Assembly (NCBI GenBank): GCA_041663305.1
Contig: JBAYMT010000006.1
Location: 1 to 48,075, forward strand
DNA from: Minisyncoccus sp041663305
Lineage (GTDB): Bacteria; Patescibacteriota; Minisyncoccia; Minisyncoccales; Minisyncoccaceae
Direction: 5' to 3'
Length of the DNA stretch: 48,075 bases
The notes beneath the pieces were generated by a model. That model searched no databases. It was not told where the DNA came from and saw only the letters and a program-made list of their open reading frames with translations. Within the stretch, counting starts at the first letter, position 1. Each line of letters starts with the position of its first letter. Shown here piece after piece: positions 42,801-48,075 of the stretch. The translations under genes and the position numbers were made by a program.

Positions 42801-43482
42801 AGCAAATGCCGAATACTATCTGGCAGTCAATTTAAACGGCAGTAATTTTGATGGTTACCAATTCAATCCTTCAAGGATATTTGACCAGATGAATAAGGAA
42901 ACAGGGCTTGATGGTTTAAATATTGGCAGCGTAAACTTGATAGATTTTGACAAGTCTAATCATAGGGCATTATTCAAGGATGCATTGTATTATGATGTTT
43001 CGGCGAAATACTTTTTTTCTGAAACGGTAAAATCCGAAGATAATGGTTTTGTCATGACTAAATCTTTTTATCCTTTGAATTCCGGTGATAGCTCGGAAGA
43101 ATCAAATTCGGTCCAGGCGGGAGATGTTTTGAGAGTTCACCTGGAGGTAGTTGTTCCAAAGAAGAAAAACGCAATCGTTATAGAAGATTTTATACCGGCA
43201 GGAATGGAAATATTGGATATGGATCTGATAGCTGATCAAAAATCACTGAGGTCAATAGAAAAGCAGGTAAAAAATGATTATTTGTATCCTGATCGCAAAG
43301 AAATAAAAAATGACAGAGCGATGATCTATAAAAAGAATGTGGAAGCCGGTGTTTATAAATTTGATTATTATGTCAGGGCTCTTGCAAGAGGAAGGTATCT
43401 TAATTTGCAAGGGGTGATATGGAACTATGATAATCCCGATGAATATGGAAAAACGGCGTCATTTTATTTTGAAATAAAATAA
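36823..43482 (+). CDS. Giant membrane-anchored alpha-2-macroglobulin-family protein
   Basis: A 2219-residue protein: cytoplasmic N-terminus (1-88), one TM (about 89-109), then an outward chain of macroglobulin-type beta domains. Recognisable parts are the Big/MG-like repeats (120-900), YIYTDKSNYLPGETVNIKG (about 959-977, MG3-type), the A2M domain FWKGTVKTGNDGRADIVFKLPDSLAYW (about 1510-1536), a thioester-type helical domain (about 1700-1990) and a C-terminal receptor-like region with GDVLRVHLEVVVPKKKNAIVIEDFIPAG. Bacterial A2Ms trap proteases at the cell surface. The place of the thioester CxEQ holds SPYSDIDN (1719-1726), so the covalent bond is lost. Trapping would then have to be non-covalent. 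Bacterial A2Ms are often near 1600 residues. It has its own promoter and terminator. Confidence 0.92.
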   Translation: MEEKPKKEKFDVSVIQDKDSNEDAIGSPASIPKKTVLDTDSLRDYLGIQEKAKSSDPRERLSFYVSQAKEFLSQNILWQEITYFWTPKKIGLTIVFILGVFLLWGGLSYVDLQKSTMSAQYRLVPEKVSKSAAIRISIPAGVDVGDVKNKISFNPKIDGEWVNENAGLFSFAFAADNPNSIFYFKPKRDLEANRYYEILLNLGGDKKISTDFLAVDNPIVTAVFPDEKLEALEDSKITIVFNRQIVDTLSISKKQTNVPVEISPSVEGEFKWMSNTVLQFVPKNKLISSTNYEVKIKEGFVSLDGVPVPSSSFKFKTRSVRYLNESDEEEKKVIYNEPIRIYFNQPVNLEKMIKEMKLYDSQNNKIEFYAKYADATGNEDSTAEYPDGSAEKYANNEEKSENSEDYGWKALTDFISSTIKSANTIEPSQIDVSLLGKIVNEGNTKKNESVIEVYNNPSSSDRAYLWALNSDYVLEIGKAYPLHGDVSYERAKKIKIRSGDVIDTYRGVSNRTSESGLDYFDVSGALLVRFYEDIDIAKSIIGASNAIEKIDYGQKCSNSEISIYDSGCLKIPDKKSILIYFSPNGINPGEKINLTLRKIYNTDGKLINKDEISKQVTVYGNLNFDLGRVVRGSNLSTLIICSNNPLFVPDKTDFKKYISANLDYEIFSWEQSWRQSSDGENYCAKNSFVTRIGVGFMPEKDYELRLDVEDVFGQKKSETKYFRTSKMESGYVSVSSMQNNFILTLAEKTKLSFSAQNVSTIELKICKKIDGYSFYSDFKKRGKQEDNFYKDNNELDCSTVKTDTIKLPERYWIKNYFDIDIKKYFDNPIGNYVIKLSNKNFNDGKGVFSYMTVTNLAVAEKKVDINTQNNDQEFLKDLKNIYWVTDIKTQDPIRGAKVKLYSNGKIIEGETNDQGVSLISPVNNMEIAIVENGNDSTFIGFDGDSMNAAINAFSIKRSYIYTDKSNYLPGETVNIKGLLRTGYDGKYEISDSKANVYILNPKGEKVSEQEMKLDEFGAFVTSIPLGNDTSLGSYSICAADYNCGYFTVLEGSKNNLVVDITTDKSEYVSKDTLSMNVDANYYFGVPIENGVVDYTVSAKNYYFDRYASENYSFNYISDDFSDKFLFKDTARLDSNGKITIKKQIDLDALFGGEKQSKILTFDITVKDSFGQSTSTKKTMIFHSGQSYLGIALDSYFVSKKDAVGIKIISTNTEGKVREFKNIDILVNKIDWVRYGNNWEKKSENVKKMSVSTNLQGEYKSNSLKMSSEGEYELVLAGTDKNNNKIYTRATFYIYGDDGNVGVQVKDDYALNIKTNNDRLRSGNSGEVIIESPYMKAKALITIERGKIFDYRIVDVVGGFYNYKFDVKNAYAPNVYVSVLLQTSNPTVNFAMKSFNVDSDANKLFISLNSDKKSYGPGETVKLRVFTGTSGETGMPADVSLSVVGSTSLNASGSYRDPFMFFYNGFPLTVSTFSNIKTIMEKGDSDKKKTVANNANYDTPFAQSGYNDAVFWKGTVKTGNDGRADIVFKLPDSLAYWQVEAVGVTVNSKVGAAYLNFNTEKEITILSLKPKFVIPGDAFYVGAKITNQSRDKKSVKASFSSDTLVFTGSEKEVVLNIEKGDSQSVYFSVIAPKNYLNDFHKYSISIKGENVDESINQELIIMPDTTFTLSRNSNYSNENRIGEATFIPGSVLKDGGSLSVKGGTNLSIFLTDGLNSLIESPYSDIDNTVAAVRITSKVKRIFGIDNPYNKLNLTGYAYGGKESNMDSLLSEGVVKISRSQNDDGGFSLFGGDNSDKSISARVLETFGELEKTGDIESSDQRYAKLSDYAYNALSDSNTTNEEKIEIGSALVGTEKYKNDKKVKSVIGDIAKNNEILNNLSNQSLAKLAVMLNSGDYGWGLNGNVNNILDKRVVSDARGSHIGQSSEQVLGSSDNSIVNTALYLQSIAKGKRDKNTDNLIKWLLKSRSPNGSWGSAQNTMAAMDAFIDYVDWKKEANAEYYLAVNLNGSNFDGYQFNPSRIFDQMNKETGLDGLNIGSVNLIDFDKSNHRALFKDALYYDVSAKYFFSETVKSEDNGFVMTKSFYPLNSGDSSEESNSVQAGDVLRVHLEVVVPKKKNAIVIEDFIPAGMEILDMDLIADQKSLRSIEKQVKNDYLYPDRKEIKNDRAMIYKKNVEAGVYKFDYYVRALARGRYLNLQGVIWNYDNPDEYGKTASFYFEIK

Positions 43483-43507
43483 AAAAGAGGGTAATACCTC
43501 TTTTTTC
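43483..43507 (+). terminator. Intrinsic terminator of the macroglobulin gene
   Basis: AAAAGAGG (43483-43490) and CCTCTTTT (43497-43504) with a GTAATA loop and a T-run. Confidence 0.85.
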
Positions 43508-43539
43508 TTGCAGGCTGTTTTTAATTCAATAACGAAAAA

Positions 43540-43753
43540 CATTTATTTAGCTTTTAGATTTGCTTCGTCGTTTCACTCCCTATCGGTCGGTTTCTGGTGA
43601 AACCGCCTCAAGGCGGGGCTCGGATTCAGTCAATCCTCTGCCGTTGATTCTTATTAAAGAATCAACCGCAATGACAAACACTAGAATTTCGTGGTTTACG
43701 AATAGGTTGCTTTTCCTCCTCCGCTAGCTAGCGGAGGAGGGCTCGCAATGACA
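43540..43753. repeat. Degenerate REP-like repeat cluster
   Basis: Two ends of the REP-like family (cgcaatgacaa at 43669 and tcgcaatgacaa at 43743) with several hairpins: GGTTTC/GAAACC, GATTCTT/AAGAATC and the 18-base CCTCCGCTAGCTAGCGGAGG-type palindrome near 43716-43737. This fills most of the 331-bp gap; no gene seen. Confidence 0.6.
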
Positions 43754-43798
43754 ATTGTATTGCCGGGCAAGATTAGTCTGTTTTTTCGATATTTTTTG

Positions 43799-43807
43799 TG
43801 GTAAAAT
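43799..43807 (+). promoter_or_regulatory. Extended -10 element directly before the start codon
   Basis: TGGTAAAAT-type element, with TGTGG before TAAAAT (43802-43807); only 6 bases separate it from the ATG at 43814, implying a leaderless mRNA. Confidence 0.5.
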
Positions 43808-43813
43808 GAGACT

Positions 43814-44359
43814 ATGGAAAAAGATGAGTTCAAATTCTTATATATAATAGTTATAATAATCGCACTAATTGCTATAGCTTTGTTTTTGATAGTAGTAAAT
43901 GCTCAAAAAAAAGAAGTCGAAAAGCAAAAACAAAATGATGCTTTTTTGCAGGAACAGCTAGAAATGATAAACAAGACAAAGCGAGAGGATTCTGTTTTTA
44001 AGGGTGCTACAGATGTTGAACTAAAGAGCGCTGAAAACAATGCATTGATTGGGAAAGAATATATTGGGAAATGGAAAAGAATCCTTATGACAATAAACGG
44101 AAGTCCCGAAAACTTTTCTCAGGCAACGCTGGAAATAGGCGAAGATCATTTTGTAAAGACTACAGATTGTTCAATTTCCGGTTCATTGTCGGTTGATGAG
44201 AATAAAATGATGATGAGTGTTGAAAATGACGGCTGCAAGGAAGGGAAAAACAATTTTATTAACAATTATAGTATTTCGCCCGATGGTAAACTATTAACTC
44301 TTTCAATAGATGATCCTCAATTCAAAATGGTTGAGGGTTATAAAAAAATAGATGAATAG
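43814..44359 (+). CDS. Membrane-anchored protein of unknown function
   Basis: A 181-residue protein with one N-terminal TM (about 8-29), a charged helical linker (30-75) and an outer beta-rich domain (about 85-178) with GKWKRILMTINGSPENFSQATLEIGEDHFVK, SGSLSVDENKMMMSVENDGC and LLTLSIDDPQFKMVEGYKKI. The domain looks lipocalin/META-like (a small beta-barrel that senses ligand or stress), but this is a shape impression only. The stop codon lies within a dispersed repeat. Confidence 0.65.
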   Translation: MEKDEFKFLYIIVIIIALIAIALFLIVVNAQKKEVEKQKQNDAFLQEQLEMINKTKREDSVFKGATDVELKSAENNALIGKEYIGKWKRILMTINGSPENFSQATLEIGEDHFVKTTDCSISGSLSVDENKMMMSVENDGCKEGKNNFINNYSISPDGKLLTLSIDDPQFKMVEGYKKIDE

Positions 44360-44527
44360 AAATCCATGGGCTAACGCCCACAAGTCCTAAGGCGGACTCA
44401 AAATTTTGCGAATTTTATATCGCCTTTAGGCAGCGCCGTAAAATTTTGTGATTTATATTATTTCGCTACGGGCTGTCTTTCATCCTCGGGCTTACGCCCG
44501 CAGTATTCAGACGAGAAATAATAAAAA
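44355..44527 (+). repeat. Second dispersed repeat family, full direct copy
   Basis: Inverse partner of 20313-20494. It begins in the last codon of the preceding gene (gaatagaaatccatgggct) and so provides its TAG stop. Internal inverted repeats include GGGCTAACGCCC and CGGGCTTACGCCCG. Confidence 0.75.
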
Positions 44528-44544
44528 ATATAATTAAAACTAGT

Positions 44545-45615
44545 ATGAAAAAAATATTTATTTTACTTACCTTATTGCCATTATTTTGTTTTTCTAGCGT
44601 AATAGCTACAACATCTTCTGTTTCTAATAACGATTTGGTTTATCTGAGTGATATTAAAATTACTGCAAATTTGAATAGTTCTGGTAATGTTGATGTTTCT
44701 TGGAGTGCCTATAGCCAAGGAGGAACTTTTTCTTATTATAAGGTAGTTAGATCACAGAATAACAGCAGTCCTGTATATCCAGACGATGGATACATTTTTT
44801 ACTCTGCAGATGTAAATAAGCTTTCTTATACAGACGAAAAAGTTCCTCAGGGGGTAAATTATTATCGAGTTTGCCAAGTTGATTCTGTTAAGAGATATTG
44901 CTCTTCTAATGTGATCAAAGTAGTGAAGGGTTCTGAAAATATAATCAAAGATCCTGTTGTGTGTACAATGGAGTATAATCCTGTTTGCGGGAAAGATGGG
45001 AAAAATTATAGTAATAAATGCTTGGCATCTGCTGCCGGAACAGAGGCTCAATACACGGGAGAGTGCAAGAAAGATATAATAATCTGCGGAAGCGACAGCA
45101 CATGCAATGTAAATGTAGGAGAGCCATTTATAATAAAACTAAATGAAAACCTATCAACTGGGTATTCGTGGACATATGATTACGATAAGACTTTGTTGAA
45201 ATTTGAGAGTAAAGATGCCGTCAGTAGTTGTAATCAAAATGTAATGACTGGTTGTGGAAGCAGTGCTTCTTTCAAATTTACGCCAATAGCGGCTGGGAGC
45301 ACCAAGCTGAAGTTTATATATTCCAGACCATGGGAGAGCGTGGAGCCAGCAGAAATAAAGATATATAATATCGTGATAAATGGAACCGGGTCTCAGGCTT
45401 GCGATGACGTGTTGGCTTATGTGTGCGGGAAGAATGGAAAAACTTATAGCAACGAGTGTTATGCGAAGAAAGACAATGCAGAAATCCAATATAGAGGGAA
45501 GTGTGGAACTGTAAACACAGGAACGATTGATTATTCAAAGATGAATAGGGACGAATTGCTGAAAATGCTGATAATGCTATTACAGGCCCTAATAGCTAAA
45601 GGACAAGGATTATAA
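44545..45615 (+). CDS. Secreted Kazal-chagasin-Kazal protease inhibitor
   Basis: A 356-residue exported protein. Signal peptide 1-21; fibronectin-III-like domain about 32-127; Kazal domain 1 at 140-174 (CTMEYNPVCGKDGKNYSNKC, four Cys: 140, 148, 159, 174); chagasin/I42 domain about 182-278 with the loops NLSTGYSW (202-209), a Gly-rich GCGSS loop (236-240) and RPWE (261-264); Kazal domain 2 at 286-320 (CDDVLAYVCGKNGKTYSNEC); a C-terminal helix RDELLKMLIMLLQALIAK. Kazal domains block serine proteases and chagasin domains block papain-type cysteine proteases, so one chain could inhibit two classes. Next to the alpha-2-macroglobulin gene it suggests defence against foreign proteases. A TATAAT at 44529-44534 lies 10 bases before the ATG. 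Confidence 0.88.
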   Translation: MKKIFILLTLLPLFCFSSVIATTSSVSNNDLVYLSDIKITANLNSSGNVDVSWSAYSQGGTFSYYKVVRSQNNSSPVYPDDGYIFYSADVNKLSYTDEKVPQGVNYYRVCQVDSVKRYCSSNVIKVVKGSENIIKDPVVCTMEYNPVCGKDGKNYSNKCLASAAGTEAQYTGECKKDIIICGSDSTCNVNVGEPFIIKLNENLSTGYSWTYDYDKTLLKFESKDAVSSCNQNVMTGCGSSASFKFTPIAAGSTKLKFIYSRPWESVEPAEIKIYNIVINGTGSQACDDVLAYVCGKNGKTYSNECYAKKDNAEIQYRGKCGTVNTGTIDYSKMNRDELLKMLIMLLQALIAKGQGL

Positions 45616-45620
45616 AGACA

Positions 45621-45643
45621 AAAGTGCCTTAGGGCACTTTTTT
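45621..45643 (+). terminator. Intrinsic terminator of the inhibitor gene
   Basis: AAAGTGCC (45621-45628), TTAG loop, GGCACTTT (45633-45640) and a T-run. Confidence 0.88.
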
Positions 45644-45704
45644 ATATATTGTTTTTTGCTGCTAGTAGTGATAAAAAAGAGATATAGATAATAAATCTTA
45701 AAAT

Positions 45705-47300
45705 ATGAAAAAGAAATTCAAAATCAATTTTAAATCGAAGTGGTTCTGGATAATTACGATTGCGGTAATTGTCTTGATAGTTGTTTTTATTCCTAAGGGA
45801 GAAAAGGCGCCAAGCTATGAAACGGCAAAAGTTGAAAAGGGAGTGATTGAACAGACAGTGGATGCAACCGGAAAAATAGAATCGGCTGATAAAGTATCCC
45901 TTAATTTTCAGATGAGTGGGAATATAAACAGGATAAATGTAAAAGAAGGAGATAGTGTTTCAAAGGGTCAATTGCTTGCAAGTATTTCTTCGGCAGAATT
46001 AGATGCTGCGGTGGCTCAAGCTCAGGCTTCTTTGAATCAAAAATTAGCCGGCTCCACTACTGAGCAAATCGATATAAGCCAAAGACAAGTTGATTCTGCG
46101 CGAATTGCTTACGAAAAAGCTCAATCTTCATTGAGGGACGTTTTGGCTTTGGGAGAAACGAGTATTAGCTCTAAATATAGCTATGCATTAACATCTTTAA
46201 ACGATGCGTATTTAAAAATATATAATGCCTTTACAACTGCAACATCAGTTAAAGACGGATATTTTAATAGTTCTGATCAGCAGGGCTTGGCAGTCCAGAG
46301 CGTTGTTAGTTATAAAATAAGCGTTGCCATGAAAACGGCGAAAGTATCTCTTGATAGCGCAAAGGCAGGAGATAGGAATGCTATTGATACAGGAATAGTT
46401 GATATGATTTCTTCGCTTGATACTGTGTATGAGGGGTTGAATGAGATAAGGAATACTTGTGATAACGGATCTTATAAGGCTAGTATTCCAGATAGCATAA
46501 GAACAAGCCTTGATTCGCAAAAGTCTATAATAAATTTATCAAAGACAGCGATTGTGACATTGCAAAGCGAAATAAGTTCGTTAAAGGTGCAAAACGAAAG
46601 GGATAAGAACAATGCCGAGGCGGCAATAGAATCTGCAAAGGCAAATCTTGATATACAAGAAGCTAATCTAAAGTCGATAAAAGCAGGACCAAGAGATGTT
46701 GATATTGCTTACTATGAAGCTACTTTAAGCCAGGCAAGGGCAAACAGAGCAAAAGCTTATTTGTACGCCCCTATTTCGGGAATAATATCTAAAGTAAATA
46801 AAAGCGTGGGGGAACTGGTAGGAATGAGCGAACCAGCCATAGAATTGATGTCTCCTCATTATGAGATAGAGATTGATATTCCGGAAACCGATGTGGTAAA
46901 AGTATCAATATCTGATGATACAGAAATAACTTTTGATGCGCTTGGAGACGTGAAGTTTAATGGAAAGGTGATGACTATTGAGCCTAACTCAACAGATATA
47001 CAGGACGTCGTTTATTATAAGATAAAAGTTAGCTTAGAGGGTGATGATGAAAGGGTAAAACCTGGAATGACGGCTAACGTAGTCATAAAGACCGACAAAA
47101 AAGAAAATGTCCTTTTTGTTCCTAGCCGTAGCATATTGACTGATTCTAAAAATGGAGGAAGAAAATATGTAAAGGTTTTGAGTAATGGACAGGTCACAGA
47201 AAAAGACGTTGCTATCGGCATAAAAGGCGATGGAGGATTTGTAGAAATCTTATCGGGATTAAGCGAGGGAGAAGAAGTAGTATTGAAAACAAATAAGTAA
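45705..47300 (+). CDS. MacA-like membrane-fusion (HlyD family) adaptor, second system
   Basis: A 531-residue adaptor: TM about 12-29, lipoyl half with VDATGKIESADKVSLNFQMSGNINRINVKEGDSVSKGQLLA (about 48-88), long coiled-coil hairpin (about 90-345), second lipoyl half AYLYAPISGIISKVNKSVGELVG (about 350-372), beta-barrel and membrane-proximal part with VLFVPSRSILTD. Same build as the protein at 1991 but clearly divergent. It is followed after 6 bases by the cognate ATPase. No ECF-type promoter precedes it, so the two exporters are probably controlled differently. Confidence 0.9.
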   Translation: MKKKFKINFKSKWFWIITIAVIVLIVVFIPKGEKAPSYETAKVEKGVIEQTVDATGKIESADKVSLNFQMSGNINRINVKEGDSVSKGQLLASISSAELDAAVAQAQASLNQKLAGSTTEQIDISQRQVDSARIAYEKAQSSLRDVLALGETSISSKYSYALTSLNDAYLKIYNAFTTATSVKDGYFNSSDQQGLAVQSVVSYKISVAMKTAKVSLDSAKAGDRNAIDTGIVDMISSLDTVYEGLNEIRNTCDNGSYKASIPDSIRTSLDSQKSIINLSKTAIVTLQSEISSLKVQNERDKNNAEAAIESAKANLDIQEANLKSIKAGPRDVDIAYYEATLSQARANRAKAYLYAPISGIISKVNKSVGELVGMSEPAIELMSPHYEIEIDIPETDVVKVSISDDTEITFDALGDVKFNGKVMTIEPNSTDIQDVVYYKIKVSLEGDDERVKPGMTANVVIKTDKKENVLFVPSRSILTDSKNGGRKYVKVLSNGQVTEKDVAIGIKGDGGFVEILSGLSEGEEVVLKTNK

Positions 47301-47306
47301 TTTTTT

Positions 47307-48026
47307 ATGTTGATTTCGGTAAAAAATTTAAAAAAAGATTTTAAAGAGGGAGACTTAACTACTCAGGTATTGAAAGATATTGATTTTAATATCAACAAGG
47401 GTGAGTTTGTTTCCATTATGGGGCCAAGCGGATCGGGAAAATCTACATTGATGCATATTTTGGGTTTTCTTGATAAGTTGAGCTCCGGAAAATACTATTT
47501 TGAAGACAGAGATGTCAGCAATCTTTCTGATACAGAACTCGCAAAAATGCGGAATCAAAAAGTAGGGTTTGTATTCCAGTCTTTTAATCTGCTAAATAGG
47601 ATGACAGTTCTTGAAAACGTAATGCTTCCTTTGGTTTATTCGAAGGAGTTTAAAGGCGAAAAAGAGGATAGAGCAAAGGAAATATTGGATCAAATGGGAT
47701 TGTCTCATCGGTTGGATTATCTTCCCGGCAATATTTCTGGCGGGGAGAAGCAAAGAGTTGCTATTGCTCGCGCCCTAGTAAATAATCCAGAAGTTATTTT
47801 TGCCGATGAGCCAACCGGTAATCTTGATTCTAAATCGGGCTTTCAGGTTATGAAAATATTGCAGGACTTGAACAATAAGGGAAACAGCATAATACTTGTA
47901 ACTCACGAAAAAATCACAGCAGAATATGCCAGTAGAATAATTACGATAAGAGATGGATTGATAATAGATGATTCTTCTGTGTCAAAAAGACAGATTGCTT
48001 CTGAAAATGAAGAACTAATAAAATAG
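47307..48026 (+). CDS. MacB/LolD-type ABC transporter ATPase, second system
   Basis: A 239-residue ATPase: Walker A GPSGSGKST (39-47), Q-loop FVFQSFNLL, signature ISGGEKQRVAIARAL (143-157), Walker B VIFADEPTGNLD (163-174) and switch VTHE. The signature starts ISGGE rather than the LSGGQ of the paralogue at 3867. Energises the permease whose gene starts 2 bases downstream and runs off the window. Confidence 0.95.
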   Translation: MLISVKNLKKDFKEGDLTTQVLKDIDFNINKGEFVSIMGPSGSGKSTLMHILGFLDKLSSGKYYFEDRDVSNLSDTELAKMRNQKVGFVFQSFNLLNRMTVLENVMLPLVYSKEFKGEKEDRAKEILDQMGLSHRLDYLPGNISGGEKQRVAIARALVNNPEVIFADEPTGNLDSKSGFQVMKILQDLNNKGNSIILVTHEKITAEYASRIITIRDGLIIDDSSVSKRQIASENEELIK

Positions 48027-48028
48027 TT

Positions 48029-48075
48029 ATGGATTTTTATGATTCTATAATTTCTTCACTAAAGATGGTTGTAAA
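48029..48075 (+). CDS. Start of a MacB-like permease (cut by window end)
   Basis: ATG at 48029, 2 bases after the ATPase stop. The 15 complete codons (MDFYDSIISSLKMVV) match the amphipathic start of MacB permeases such as the one at 4559. Called from position and this short similarity. Confidence 0.65.
   Translation, partial: MDFYDSIISSLKMVV

Noticed and set aside
1..48075. tRNA, rRNA or tmRNA genes and an alternative genetic code
   Set aside because: No cloverleaf with acceptor/T-loop pattern or conserved rRNA segment was seen by eye, and in-frame TGA occurs only as a stop in the called genes.

Overview
The window is about 48 kb of low-GC DNA from a bacterium that looks like a member of the Candidate Phyla Radiation (Patescibacteria, Parcubacteria/Moranbacteria-like). 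I infer this from gene content and style: many small single-TM secreted proteins of unknown function, DUF5666 proteins, MacAB-type exporters, a 2219-residue membrane-anchored alpha-2-macroglobulin, minimal versions of enzymes (pyruvate kinase without its C-domain, a bare amidohydrolase barrel), few Shine-Dalgarno sequences and many apparently leaderless genes. TGA is used as a stop (for example at 7339 and 33259), so the code is not the Gracilibacteria/Absconditabacteria one. No rRNA, tRNA, CRISPR array or transposase was seen.

Layout. 1-6.3 kb: an ECF sigma factor, a candidate anti-sigma factor, DUF5666 proteins and a MacA/MacB exporter, with three copies of one candidate ECF promoter. 6.3-12.1 kb: an amidohydrolase, then a large modular surface protein co-transcribed with a histidine kinase. 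12.1-16.2 kb (minus strand): response regulator, 35-residue peptide, six-TM histidine kinase and isoprenoid-synthase-fold protein under one strong promoter. This looks like a ComQXPA-type prenyl-peptide quorum-sensing locus and is the main discovery candidate. 16.2-20.3 kb: a second ECF sigma/anti-sigma pair with a SIMPL protein, small membrane proteins and a short pyruvate kinase. 20.5-25.3 kb: a Pif1-like helicase and a DEAD-box RNA helicase, separated by a two-gene insert flanked by 19-bp direct repeats.

25.3-35.4 kb is a defence-type island. It holds a restriction-modification module (one nuclease, two methyltransferases) between 32-33 bp direct repeats, a DUF2130 putative nuclease overlapping a PrrC/RloC-like ATPase, a strongly structured RNA in front of a DUF4145 gene, a candidate small RNA, and a TIGR04141/DUF6119 protein. 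35.4-48 kb is devoted to the cell surface: a gluzincin-like metallopeptidase, the giant alpha-2-macroglobulin (thioester lost), a secreted Kazal-chagasin-Kazal protease inhibitor and a second MacAB exporter cut by the window end.

Two families of dispersed palindromic repeats fill many intergenic gaps. Some copies supply the stop codon of the preceding gene. Taken together the region suggests a surface-attached or episymbiotic cell that senses its surroundings (two kinases, two ECF systems), exports peptides or small molecules (two MacABs), protects itself from proteases and defends against phage. These joint roles are inferred from context.
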